A stretch of DNA of 64,000 nucleotides from Pyrocephalus nanus (lineage: Eukaryota; Chordata; Aves; Passeriformes; Tyrannidae), in NCBI GenBank assembly GCA_038380795.1, contig CM076260.1, positions 8,448,033 through 8,512,032 on the forward strand, given 5' to 3'. Positions 13,863-26,892 of the stretch are shown piece by piece; position 1 is the stretch's first letter, and each line of letters begins with the position of its first letter. The position numbers and the translations under genes were made by a program. The notes under the pieces were generated by a model. It was not told the origin of the DNA, searched no databases, and saw only the letters and a list, made by a program, of their open reading frames with translations.

Positions 13863-14792
13863 CTTTTCAAACAAGTTGGATATTCTCCTTATTCTTCTCT
13901 TTCCTCTTCTCTTTTATAATGAGGTTTTCCCACAACTAGCAGAGTAAAAATTATAATTTGATTCACTCTATCATATGTTTCATTTTATAAAATGTGTATT
14001 TACTGTACTTAGATATCTATTTATTGAACATATAGATGTTTACCATATCATATATGACAGCACTATTTTTTCCCCTATTTCAGGCATTATTTAAGTGCTT
14101 TAAACAATGAGATGCCAGATACAGTAGCTAAAGATCCTAATGTATTCTGTATTCCTGTAGTCTGATGGGATTTTCTCCTGATAAATTATTGGTTATTTCA
14201 GGAATATGGGTATGAATAGTACTCTTGCTCTCTCTTTTTCTTTTTGTGTCACTGACTGTCTGACATTTATACTGCTTTGATCTTCCTCCTAATGCCCTGG
14301 AGTTCTCTTTATGCTGCTGAGCTATGTTTTAGTGGATGGAGATGTGTTTGGAGCACTAGTTCATGGAACTTGGGACTCCAAGACCCATTTTTATTTCAGA
14401 CTGTTTCCTCACTGTGTACAGTGGCAGTCCACAGACAAACAGCTTGGTTTGGAGCCGTAGTGATGAGTAGCCAATGAATGTATATGACTGCAAGGAACTG
14501 CAAGGTTTCAATGATCGAGGTGGTTCCTTCCAATCCCAGACTTCAGTTCCCCAAGGCAGCATTTTAGTTCTTCAATTCCTGCTATCAGCTTTTAAGCAGA
14601 CTTAATTTCTTTAGCATCATTCTTTCTTCTCTTGCAATCAGCTTATCACTATCCCAGTGATATGTTGCCCCTCAGCAGTTACTGCCCCTGCCTTTAGTGT
14701 AATAGATTATGAAGTAGGAGATTCTGCTCCTTGGAAATTTTTATTCTGGGGGGAAAGCACTTACTAATTTAACAAATGGCAATTAATGATAC

Positions 14793-14818
14793 TTTTTTCT
14801 TTTTTTTTTTTTTTTTTC
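14793..14818 (+). repeat. Poly(T) tract
   Basis: A T-run of about 26 bases interrupted by a single C, ending in TCC. Seen directly. Confidence 0.9.
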
Positions 14819-15306
14819 CTTCACTTTTACTTGTCTCCTTATCCTGAAACTAGCAAGAAGACCAAAAGCAGTTCCATGGGAAGGTCTTATCAAATAAATT
14901 AGTTTTACTTTCAGAGCTGGAAAGACTTGGAGCCACACAGAGCTACAGCATGAGCACAGTATTTAATTTTAATTTTAGCAGTAAGAACATTCTGTTCTAT
15001 ATAGTAATTTTCCAGGTTTTGGACAGACTTATACATATAAGTGGACAGCAGCAATCTTGGAAGTTGAGGAGTGGGTTTTTTTTCCTCTATGTCTGGCTTT
15101 TTTTTGCTACTCAGAGCTATTTTTTGCTGTTCTCTACAGTTATTAAATCATCTTAAATTAGATTGAATCCAGAAAGACATTTTGAAATTCTTACTATACC
15201 AAAATCTCCTCAGTAAACAAATAAAACAAGCAGTTGCTTTCAATAAACTTTTTTTTCAGAAATATAATTGTCTTGAACATGGATAGTCCAACAATTGCAC
15301 ATCATT

Positions 15307-15365
15307 AACAAAAAACCCAACAACAACAAAAAAGCAAACAAAAAAACCCCAAAGAACACACACCT
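15307..15365 (+). repeat. A/C-rich low-complexity tract
   Basis: A stretch of almost only A and C with caacaacaac units and an A6C4 step. Seen directly, and similar to the tracts near 31.99, 33.12, 44.03, 54.87 and 57.22 kb. Confidence 0.85.
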
Positions 15366-15995
15366 CCATTGTGTGTTAATTTTCATATTTATAAAATAAA
15401 TCATACTACTGGATTACAGGGAGCTTAACTTTATTAATGCTGCACTAGCTGAGATTGAAATCAGCATGTTTTGCTAACTTGATAATTCAATAACATTCAG
15501 TTTTAAAAGAAAATAATGATGAAATTTGACAAAGCAACAATAAATGCAAAGTAACCTTGTTTTTCATGAGCTTTCTCTTTAATGACTAAAACACAATTTT
15601 TAATTTTAGTGTCATAGATTGATGTTGGATACTGAAATATTTGCTTCAAGCTGGAGTAATAAATTATGAATTGGTGGCCTCATTTAACATAGTGGTAGCC
15701 CTGGCTGAAAAAACTCCCTTAGGTCTTTGTCTATGAATACAAAGCAATAAAAATATGTACCTTGGTTTTCTCAGTATTTTCTATAATATGGAAGCTGTCC
15801 AATATCATATATACAGTTATTCAATATCACAAAGCTATTTTTTAAATTATTATATTGAAAGTAATTGATAAAAAAAATCTGCAAATCATAGTCACAGACA
15901 TAACTACAAAAGCAAGCGAGTAATCCACCTGGGTATAACTGAACTATTGCTTAATATTGGACCCACTGGGACAGATCCAGACGTAACTATGAATA

Positions 15996-16056
<61 letters not shown>
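15996..16056 (+). repeat. (CTAT)n tetranucleotide microsatellite, 15 copies
   Basis: Sixty-one bases of uninterrupted CTAT/GATA-type repeat, seen directly. A perfect tetranucleotide array this long is normally length-polymorphic in populations. Confidence 0.98.
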
Positions 16057-17610
16057 CATGTACATATTTCAGCAAGAGTAGAGGAATCTTAGTAGGAACT
16101 GAGTGTCTAAATAAATAACTCACATGCTTGACATTAATTTGTGTTGTGTCTCTTGCGCTGCACATCAGGAGTCTCTCTTTGCCAGTTCAGACCCTCAGGC
16201 CTTCTTTTCTTTTATTTTGTTTTCTTCCTAACATTATATTTCTCTGTTGATCCAGTGATCAGTTCAGGATATGAAGCAGAGCTACCTGACACTCTGCAAA
16301 AACTGCAACATCAGGTTTTTTTTGCAAACTTTTTATTTTTGAGTTCTTACTATCAAGGCAGGTATCTTAAAAATAATCCTCACTTGCTGCTTCTGCTATA
16401 AAGCACTATGTGTTGAACAGAATCCAAATAAATATATCAGCTATTATTCACACCCATCATTATTTTGTTTTAAGTCTGTGTGCTGACACTATTATTTCAG
16501 TCTGTGACCTATTTTGATATAGCTTAAATCTGATTCCTTTCCAATTTAGCTAAATTTATATAAAAGCACTCTTATGTTGAAATAAGTGTCCACACAAATC
16601 TTCAACCCAAAATAGGAAAAGCTGTGATTTATTATTGAGATTGTTATAGTTGCAATAGATGAACCTAAAATCATTACACTGGGTATTATTGAAGAATTGC
16701 ACAAAAGAAGAAAATTGCTGACAGGGCTTCATGGTTTGCATTTGCTCTGCTCCTCATTGGAACTTTCCATCTAAGTGTAGCACCTATAAATTGGATCAGA
16801 TTTCATCAGATCTTGATTTTTTTTTTTTTTTTGCGAAAGTATGAATTGTTACTATTTTATTTCTTTTGGGGCAAAAGCACTTCTACAAAACCTATCAGAT
16901 CATTTGGGCAGAGTCATTCCTGACTAAGTTCCTGACATTATGACTCTCAAATATTACTTGTGGGTTTGGTGATTATGAGAATCCATGCAGAGTAAAACAG
17001 AACATGATTTATAATGGCAGTACAGTACTGTCCTTTGAAGAATCACTTGGTGTTTTTCTCATGACAATTAAGTATGTGAATTTGAGGAACCTGGATAAGC
17101 TTTAGTATTTTCTTTTTTCTGCTGTTTCAAATGCAATCCTTTCTACTGAGGAGCAGAGCTGAAGTAAATGATTTGTCTTGCTATGGCATTAAATAAGCCT
17201 AATTACGAAAGAGGTTCAACTCATTTTTTCCTCAACAGATCTTATTTTTTGATGCAGTATTGGAATTCCAGATATTGATTTCAGTAAGTCCAAGGTTTAT
17301 CCGCAGGTAAAGATTTCTGTTAAGGTTCCTAGAATATCTTTATGTGAATAAAGTGGGTGTGTGGGAAAAATTCTTAGATTTTAAGTTTTGGGATTGGGTT
17401 CTGAGCTAGGAATCAATGAGGAGGTGCTGTGCATTCCATGCTATTTCAAGAAAAGCATCATGGATGCAGCAGTCAATGAAGCTGATCAGATGCAGTGTTA
17501 GACTTTCCTATAAAGACAGATGAGGAAATATGCTCTATGGTGGATACCCCTGAACTATGTCAGAAGCAAATAGGTAAAAAAGCAAAAAGGTCATATGCTT
17601 TCTTATTAGA

Positions 17611-17650
17611 ACAACACACACACTCTTACACACACACACACACACACACA
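17611..17650 (+). repeat. (CA)n dinucleotide microsatellite
   Basis: Two CA blocks separated by a short cttac interruption. The longer block is about 11 uninterrupted units. Seen directly. Confidence 0.95.
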
Positions 17651-18185
17651 AAATAAATAAATCATAAAAGTTTAAAAAGTAAAGTGGAAAAGAAGAAAAA
17701 AACAGTTAAAGAAATAATCAGGAGACCCAGTAGGGAATATCAAGATAGGATATTAAATTGGGTTTAGAAAACTGTACTCATAAGATTATGTGAAGCCAGA
17801 GATTTGAGGATCAAAAGAAAGAGAGTTAAATGGCTCAAATGCTTTCACTTGATTCTGAATCGACTCAGCACGAGCAGCTTGCAACGTTCCGTCTGCCAAT
17901 CTTCCCTGGATATGTGCATTCTCTTCCTAAAGCCCTCATTGTGATCTTTGTAAAAGAAATTCACATACTAATGATGTCCCTTAGTGTACCTTATGAAACA
18001 TTCAAAATGGACTGTTATGGATATGGAGTTTAACAGGGAGCAACTAATTGTTTATGCTGGGCTAGCCTGAGGGGGTTTCATTTTAAAACTTTAAAATTAC
18101 AAGACCTGAATTTCCAGGGTAAAGTTTCTCTAATAGATGATTCAATAGCACATAGCTAGTCAGTGAAAAGCATACTGTGCTTTTT

Positions 18186-18188
<3 letters not shown>

Positions 18189-18233
<45 letters not shown>
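18189..18233 (+). repeat. (AT)n dinucleotide microsatellite, about 22 copies
   Basis: Forty-five bases of perfect alternating AT, seen directly. Self-complementary, so it can extrude as a cruciform and is probably length-variable. Confidence 0.97.
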
Positions 18234-18234
<1 letters not shown>

Positions 18235-19147
18235 GAAACTCTCTGTAGACTATATTCTCTTTATTTATGAGGCCAAGGTCTGGTTATGCTAATAGCAGGG
18301 AAAAAAAATCAGACAGCCACCCTACCTGCTCACATACTAGAATGCCTGTTGTGCCACCTTCCAAGCTGCTGTTTTATTAATGATCTTGAAACTGAAATAG
18401 TAGGGCATGAAGAAGTGCTAAAATGACTTACTGATATGTCATAGACATTTGCCAAGAAAATGAAATGCACTGAGAGGAAAAAGCACCAGGGAGGCCAATG
18501 AGGAACCAAATGTTCCATATTCTGATTTGTCTGACCTTCGCCTTCCTGAGCTCTAAAGAGAAACAAAGCTGTCTTGCTTGTGCTGGGCAAACTTGGTATC
18601 TGTAAGCTCATGAACTGTTTGGAATATGCACATCATTTGCTTATTTACATTAAAAATAATTCTTCTTTAAATTGGACACATCTTTTGCTTTGTTACAAAG
18701 AGGAAAAGCAGCACAGAAACTCCATTTTGCCTCAGATTAATCCATGCTTCATGCTTTTGCCTTTGCATCTCTAGTAACAATTTTTTAGACATGAAAGAAT
18801 TAGGGAAATGCTGATATTGAGGTCAATCACAACAGGGGAAGACACAAGACGTGAACAGCTGTGTCGTTTCAGGCAGCAGTTTTCACATATTCTTTTGTCC
18901 ATGCAGTGATTCTGGTAAGTCTAATTCTGAGGTTTTTCTGGGTAATAACTTTCATGTATTACGTCACAGCACACAGTATATTAGTTCTATGTCCTTGATA
19001 CACGTCCTTTGAGAATGAATTGATTTCTCTATCTCTAGCAGCATAGCAAATGAAGACTTCTTCTCATACCAAAATGCAGTGCTAGCAGCTAATTTCTTAC
19101 ATCAGCTCTCTGATCTGTATGACCTGAGCTCAGCCAATGGTGATAGC

Positions 19148-19181
19148 AAATTTCCCCAGAAGGTAAATTTCCCCAGAATCT
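19148..19181 (+). repeat. 17-bp tandem duplication
   Basis: Two adjacent copies beginning aaatttccccagaa, with the second diverging only in its last bases. A minor local duplication. Confidence 0.85.
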
Positions 19182-21699
19182 CTGTGGGAATGAAGGCATT
19201 CTAGATGGATCTGTAGGAGGACTTCTGTCCATGAACTTTGAGCATTTGGTCTCCAAAGAAACTAAGAGAAAATCTGAATAGGACAGATTTTCCTCCAGTG
19301 TCTGAACTGATGTGTCTTACCTTGGATAATTTTAAAATCAGAAAGAGGACTGAGAAATACATATAAGCAAAGCACCTGATCTTATCAGATTGTCAGAGAC
19401 AACATAAATTTTGAAGAATTTTTTTTTTTTCAATTTTCCTTAGAGATTAACCTACTTGAAGTGCAGAAGAGTATTTCAGATGAACAGGTGACTTCATTTT
19501 GCTAGTGAATGAAATAATGCTTGCCTATGTCTAACACGTGAAGTGCTTTAGGGAGCTTAAATGCCTCTGTATAAATATGCTATCTGAAATTATTACATAC
19601 CATAACATCCAAGTGGCGTCCTGTAGCTAGAATGGGGGCTGTAACTCTGAATCTCTGCAGTGAACAAATATTAGAGCCACTAAATGATTCTAAGTTGGTT
19701 TAGAATCTTTTGTTTCGGATAGATTTGGCACTTTTGGAGAGAGCTGGGTTCCCCTTCAGAGGGAGAAGACCCACAGCTGATGCAGAGGATGGATGGCAGC
19801 AGTACCACCCCACACTGTCTTCTGACAGCTTGTGGCACCAGCTGGATGAGTCTCTTTGAGCATGGAAAGGATGAATTCTGCAGTCTCAGCATCCCTGTGG
19901 AGGTTGCTCGCAAACACAACTGGTGCCACTTGCTGTGTGCCTGCATGTCTAAAGTGATCACAGGAAGAGGGTTTAGAATCCTGGTTCATTTCTAATTGCT
20001 TTTCAGTTTGAAGACCAAATTTTAGATGTGCCTGGATTCCTGCAAGTTTGTTTATTTCCATGAGTCTCTAAAGGGTAAAAGTCAGTGCAGAATTTAGCCC
20101 TCTGTCATGACTAATTGAAGCAAGGTTTAGATTATTAACAGCAAGGTCAAAGGTTCACTCTGTTATCACAACATCACCACGTCCTCCAGCCCTTCTTTGC
20201 CTTCTGATAATTATGTTTGGTTTCTGTTAGAGCCCCAGAATGCTTGTTAGATGCTAAAAAGGTGTAAAACATAATCCAGTAGCGTCTCCAAACTAGTACT
20301 CTGGCAAGCACAAACAGTGCATCTAAGACCATGTTAGTATTGATCTCGAGTCAGATCGCATTAGCACTTCCTACGCTACCTGGCTCGAGCCTGCCAGGGA
20401 GTCAGCAATGCATAGAAAGGCAGACCCAGGCAGTCAGATCGATGGATTAATGACGTCTGTCTCCTTTGTGCAATTTTACTTCCTACATATCTCTCTTGAT
20501 CCCCTTGTGCCCTCCCTGGGAATGAACTTTCTAAACGTTCAGAAGACACATAACACAATTGTGTGCAAGTAATGCCTTTGTAATAGTAAATATTAATAAA
20601 AGAAGCATGGCAACAACACATGTCTAGATCTGTGTATGCACCTACACTCACATATACATAGTTTTTCTCTTATAGCAGAGATTTTGCTCATGAATATGTT
20701 GTGTCCTCTTACCACTAAAGCTAATATACAGATTTTTAGGAAAAGCAGGTTATCTCTGGCAGATGATCATGCTTACATGATACAGAGAACTGTATAAAAC
20801 AGCTTATAAAATTTCCAGTGTGTGAATGAATACAAATTATAAAATTTCCTAAAGGATTTCTAGGCCTGTTCTCAGGTCTCTCTTTTACATCTATCTTCCT
20901 TTGAATCATTAGCATTTCTCATTACTAAGTGACAATATGCACCCACCTTCACACACTCATGGGTGGATTGAAAATAAGTTTCTTACACTATCAATAAATT
21001 ATTCTGACAATTTTTCCTCATTTTTACTTTGTAATTTAACACACTGTTTTCAAAAATAGCATGTTGTAACTAAATATTTCACTGAACATTACTCCATATG
21101 CTACTCTGCTATTTCCTTCCAAAACAAATCTCCATTTCTATTTCCTTGTGGCCATACCTTACATGTTTATTCTCTCCGTTCTCTTTATGATTTCTTTCTG
21201 AAATGGCATCTTTCTCTTTGAATTACTGACAAAGCAATATCAGGTGTTTATGATTTACATTCTTTATCAGAGGGGATCTGCCAGGAAGAAATGTGTGTAA
21301 AGTTTCATATGTTCAAGTATCATTCCCTTGTAAAATTAACTATTTGAGGGTTTTTTCTACCTAAACTATTCTACCACCTTTACTAACCTCATTCTTCGCC
21401 ATTTTCCTCACAGATTTCCAGTCTGCCTTATTTGACATTATTTACATAAGTTTTACTGCCTTAAACCTAATTTCCCAACCCCTTCTGAGAATCTCAGTCT
21501 TGTATTTGTGATTATTTGTATTACAGCAACAGCTATGGGACCTAGATGAAACCAGAGCTCAATTTTATTAGCACAGATTCATGCTGAGAAACAATATTTA
21601 CTCTGAAGACTTGATAATAGTGGGATCCAGCCTTCGACACCCCAGAGAGATGTGTATTTTAAGTATACAGTGAGGCAGTAAAAAAAAAAAAAATAGCTG

Positions 21700-21890
21700 A
21701 CTTCCTCACACAGACAGTGGGAAGCACCTTGTAAACTGGAGCAACCTCTGCAGGGATGGGGTAGACACCCGCTGCTGGAAGTTCTTGAGCTGTGATTGGA
21801 TGAGGTGGTGGATAATGTAGGGTCCCTTTTCCACAAAAGGTTGGACCAGATGATCTTTCAAGGTCCTTTCCAGCCTGAGCTGTTAATTCA
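21700..21890 (+). mobile_element. CR1 LINE, 3' end fragment
   Basis: The forward-strand CR1 3' sequence is recognisable from tgctggaagttcttgag, then ggttggaccagatgatcttt, then aaggtcctttccagcctgag. These phrases match the avian CR1 3' untranslated segment that precedes the terminal octamers. The terminal octamers themselves are decayed. The left edge is approximate. No coding capacity remains. Confidence 0.8.
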
Positions 21891-24800
21891 TTATTGTAAG
21901 CAAGAAGCTTGCTGCTCCACCTGGAAGTCTTTGACAGCCTCCACCTCCTTCACTGACCACTCAAATAGACCAGGCTGAGCATTTATCTAATAATATTAGT
22001 TTGGACTTGTCCTCTCACCAAAGCCTAACCTTCCTGAGCATCAGCACAGTCTATGTGACTCTTGCCTGTGTGTCTCTGGTTTGATGCAAGCACATTGGTT
22101 TCCTCAAGTGGAAAACCCCTAGCAGAGGTGGCTGATGGTGATGCTGGGCTGCTGTTTCTATCCAGGTGATATTGCCCAAGACTTGGGCAATGAAACAGCA
22201 CAGCAAGTAAGGTGACACAGACATTGTTTGCAGCACATTGTCATGGGCAGAGTGGGAGCTTCAGAGAAAGTTTGTTAAAGAAATCCTATTGCTGAGTCAC
22301 AGGATGCAGAAAGTACCCCCTTGCTTTCTAAACTCCTCAGAAAGGACTTTGGATGTGGCTAGATACAATCTTAGTCCCAAACTTTGTCAAAGGTTTATTT
22401 CTAAAGGATTATATAGGTGTAATTGAACCTCTTTACAACTTTGTCCCAGAGGATTAAGGATGGTACCAGATATATTTATATAAATATGGATGGTTTATTA
22501 TGATAATGATTAGATAAAAGATCTTAATCAGAAATATTTACTACATAGTATTGGCAGTTGTAACAACTATTATACTATAGTGCACTATGGAACAATATTC
22601 AAGCAGTTATGTTAAAGTAATTGTATTAAAGACAGTAAAAACAATTATTAAGCAGAGATTGATGTTACTCCCTCATACCAATGACTAGGGGCAAATCTCT
22701 TTTGCTCAGCCTTGAGGAATAACCTTGAGGGATGTCCACACTCAAGGGAGGGATCTCCACACATACACTCCAAGAAAGGGTATGTGAGAAGACCCTGCTG
22801 TTAGAATTTGGGACTTGACTTTTATAGTATTGAGTGATTGACTGTCAGTCTCATGTCTCCTGGCCAGCTGTGTCAGCTTAGCAGCTTTGGATAAGTTATT
22901 TGTAGTATCGCTTTTTTGTTTCTTTATCCAGCATTTTACCAGGTCTACCACATTTTCATCCTACTATCATGATGACTTTGGGATTGGTGAGTCAGATTTG
23001 TTTCAGGATTATTTAACACCAAAAGCAGCATGACACTCCCTTCTTCATTTGGCACTGGTAGCTTTGGATATAGGGCATTGTTTGAGTTGTATTACCCATT
23101 CCAGGTACACACATTATTGTGGAGGAAAGCTTCATTAAAATGTGTTTTTTAAAAGCACAGGCTAAACATTTCATTTATGAAGGTTGGATCTGACTAAAAA
23201 TCAGTAAAGGAAAGACTGGAAAAGGAAACAGAATGGAAGTGATTCACCCAACGCTGTGCATCTGGTCATAGTCTAGCACAGAGCTGCCTGGACTCCCTTG
23301 CCTCCGACCTGATGAGCAGTTGCTCACATTTACCAAGCACCAGACAAAATACATTCACTTCTTTCTGTCCCCTCACAGATTTCCTTGTTTGTTTTGCTTT
23401 TTTTTTTCCAGTGATCTAATCCCTTCTGTTCAAGACTCCCTCTCCCCTCTGGGCAGAGCACGAACAGACTATTTAAGGCTTCCTGGGCCAGCCGGGGTGG
23501 GGACCTGGAACCAGTACAGAGTGTTCCCAGAGAGCTCTCTACAAAGGGGTGGGGACTAAGAGCTGTGGTAGTACATGGAGGCAAAATGAAAGCCTCTTTG
23601 ACTCAAAGGTTCTGCTTTTAGAGGTGCCATGAATGTTTTTCTAGCCTGTATAGGAGCTGCACTGCAGCTTGATGACTGGCTCATAAATTCGAATAATAAC
23701 TCTGACATGCTGCAGAGCTCCTTGTGTTTTTGTTCCCCAGAAGAGCTTTGTGAAAGGAAGGATGGATTCTACCCTCCTTTATGACCATGATTACCTATGG
23801 CTTCATTATATATGCAACAGATTCAGTTCCTTATCCTAGGAGAATGGGTTCCTATAAGTATAACTATAAGCCCACAAAGATGCTGAATATTTTATGAAAT
23901 TGTATTTTAGTTTGGAAGGGATCTGCTAGGAATGTATGGCTTTCTTCCTGCTGAACTCCCTGAACACTCTTAAAAAACTTGATAATGCTCCTGACAAACC
24001 TTTCAAGGCTAAGCAATTTCTTTCAAAACAGGAAATAAATTACGTATCTGAAAATTGTTCACACACTTGATCTATCCTGATCAAAACCCCCATCCCTCAA
24101 GACTAGACAGGTTTTCTTCGAGGCACTTTATACTGGGTTCAAGTTCTTGTTAATTTAAGAAAAATGCTATAGGCCAACCATTTTTTATTATTTATGACTA
24201 TTTTCAAAAACTCATTTCCCTTTTCCTATCCCTCAATGAGAACATTGGTGGCATTCTGCTTTATGGAGCTCATATTGACATTTCTGCTAACTCCATGCTC
24301 ATGCCATGGGATTTAAAACTGCTGCCCATCACAATAGTGTTTGAACACCCATTCTTCAGAGTCTTATCCAACAAGCTGCTCCTTGCATCAATGTAGATAT
24401 CTTTTGTCTCTTCTCTCCCCTTATAGATTAGGAAAAGATAGTTTGTAAGATTTATAAATGCAGACTATTTCACATCAGAAGTTGAATATATTCCCTAGAC
24501 ATTAGGCTCCCTGTGCAGCATGCCCTAATATCCATGTTTTAGTATCAGCTGAGTTCATGTGAACCATAAATGTGGTATTTTAGCAAGTGAAGGGGCGCAC
24601 TTTAAGTGCTTGCAAGTATAAAATATTCATCCTTGCTAGTGCTAAGTACATAAGTACTGACTATCCTGAGAATAATGAATCTGAAGAACTCCTATATTTT
24701 ATTTCTGCTCATCATGCAAGAGTAACTGTACAATTTGTCTAGACCAAATATGACCAAATCATTTGATTGTAAAGATAAATATAGATGTATTTGCAAGCTA

Positions 24801-26814
24801 TTCATGATTGAAGCCTTACTATATTAAATACTGTGGAGAAATAGAGTCATTCTGTGCTCCAACCTTAAGACTTGGCCCCACAAAGACAGAAGAAAAAGTC
24901 TGAAAAGGGAAAGCAGAAGTAATAAAGCTTGATGAAGATTACATAGAAGGTCAGCAACCAAAGTAAGAGTGAAACACTTTTCTTCAAGCCCAATCTAGGA
25001 CAAAGCTCCATTCATCAAACCATGCTACATTTTATTACAAATAATGCCATGTACTTGCTACGAGGCCTATTTCACTGTCTGTAAGGTTGTTTCTTACTGT
25101 GCAGTACTTCTAGGATTATTCATTACTTAATGTAAAAGGAAAAAGATACATTTACTGAAGTTGAAAAACAGCTGCACATACACAAAATCTATTAGAACTC
25201 AAACGGGTTTTAAAATTAACAAATAATACTCTGATTCTGTGGTTTAAAAAAAAAGAGTTAGTATCCTAATTTTATTTTTAAAAACTAAATCATTAGAAGT
25301 CATAGAAATCACTTAGGAAAACGGAGTTTGGCTTGAGAAGAATTTAAATAATCTTTTTTGATAATTTTCTGAGTTTAAAAAATCCTAGTAGAGGGAAATG
25401 AGAAAAACGAAATGAGAAATTTTTCACAACAATTCACATTAATGGAGCTCCTTAAAAAATATTACAGAAAAACACCTTGAAAACTCTTTTAAGGAGAATA
25501 TTTTTGTTCTCTGTCCAACTCAATATCTGAAATATGTATTTTATTCTTTAACTAAACTCAAGAGCACTGTAAGATTTCAGCCCAAGATATTAACTGGGAT
25601 GTAATACAAATTCTTTTTGTACTGACTGACTACAGAGAAATTCATCATATCTGGCAAAAAAAGAAAAAAAAAATTGGAAGTAGTCTCAAATTTTTATGTA
25701 ATAGTGATCACATTTTAACTTTACAAGTCTTGACCTGAAATCTACACAGACCTTATTTAAGAGAAGATTTAAAATTCTAATATTTTTTCTTTTTTCCTTT
25801 TTTTCCATCAAGAGCTGTACCTAAAGCTTTTTGATAATTTTAAAATGTATTTTAAAAGAGGAAAACCTATATATTACATTAAATTATCCAGAACTTCATA
25901 GAAGTTAAGAGGATTTTACTTTTACTTTCCAGACTCATTCACTAATAAGGTGCATTTCAAAACAGAAGTAAGAGGTTAGAGGAATTTCTAAGTTTCTGAG
26001 ATAGGATGCTAATACTTTCTTTGTCAGGCTTAATTGTAGCAGGCTCTCATGAACAATAAAGTTGGTCAGCCAGCATAACCCTCAATTTGTGTGCATCACA
26101 AAATATCCAAACTCTGAACAGTAGTTTACATCTGTGCACATGCAAAGGTTGGGGATGGAGCAAGGGAGACTTTCCAGTGGTGGTGGTAATTCAGACCAAG
26201 CACTCTGTTAAGGCCTTCACTCAATTTTGAACAATTCCATTATTATTGACCTTTTATCTTGCCAGATTTTGTGGCCATAGATAGATATGGGAAGAACATT
26301 GTTATTATCTCTGTCTCATGGAGAATGAGACAAAATAGCTTGTCCAAATCATCTTTGGAGGAAATATGATCTGAGACTTTCCAGCCTATTCTGGCAGACA
26401 TTACACAGCACTTAGGCTGTCCCTCCACTGCAAACCACACAGCTTAGCAGAGGGACAGCAAATTGGAGGTTTATAAACGTCTGAAGTGGATAGGCTGTAC
26501 ATTTTGTAAGGATGGGAACCTTCTTCAATTCTAACATGGAGAAAAGGAGCCTAAAGCCTGATCCTGTCCTGTTCCCAGTCTGCAGGCTTAAAGCTGAAAA
26601 TCTCTTTTCTAAGCTGTTACAGCTCGCTTGCAAGTGAAGTGTTGACGGGGGAGCACAAATCATTTCCTAGGGAAAAGAATAAAAGCAAAAACCTGGTGCA
26701 CTGCTGCATATCAGCAGTAAGATTAAACTCACATGCTGTGAATAATAACAATAATAAAAATGAGCATGGCAGTACAAACTTGAGAAAATGTTCTATACTT
26801 ATGGCAGAAGGTGT
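21891..26814. other. Unique noncoding DNA
   Basis: No gene or repeat was recognised. A relatively GC-rich patch at about 23400-23570 contains a TATTTAA box and is discussed as a weak promoter-like candidate. The remainder is AT-rich with short chance open frames. Confidence 0.5.
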
Positions 26815-26892
26815 ATCATCTTTTGGCTAAGACGCAACGTCTGTTGGTCAGTTTCTGATTTGTCCACAATATAGAAAAGACCAATCCTTCAA
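26815..26892 (+). pseudogene. U2 snRNA-derived pseudogene fragment
   Basis: The segment is collinear with the 5' part of U2 spliceosomal RNA. It has the 12-mer ttttggctaaga, then tctgtt, tcagttt, ctgat, gtcc and acaatata in the same order as in U2. Small gaps occur where U2 carries cttctcgg, the bases between tcagttt and ctgat, and the segment between gtcc and acaatata. It breaks down after about 26875 and lacks a recognisable Sm site and the 3' stem-loops. It cannot encode a working U2 RNA. It looks like an old, internally deleted, 3'-truncated retroposed copy. The assignment rests on recalled U2 sequence. Confidence 0.65.

Larger units (their letters stand above)
12595..15994. other. Unique noncoding DNA
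   Basis: AT-rich sequence with no gene recognised. It includes A/C-rich tracts at about 13795-13862 and 15307-15365 and a pyrimidine run at 14793-14818. A weak CR1-like phrase at about 14505-14545 is not strong enough to call. Confidence 0.5.
16057..21699. other. Unique noncoding DNA with CA and AT microsatellites
   Basis: No gene was recognised. Overlapping open frames on both strands at 19680-20061 and an open frame at 18330-18611 (minus) have no recognisable product. The two clear simple repeats are listed separately. A 17-bp tandem duplication lies at 19148-19181. Confidence 0.5.

Noticed and set aside
14505..14545. CR1 3' end-like phrase (gatcgaggtggttccttcca)
   Set aside because: Too short, and no terminal octamers follow.
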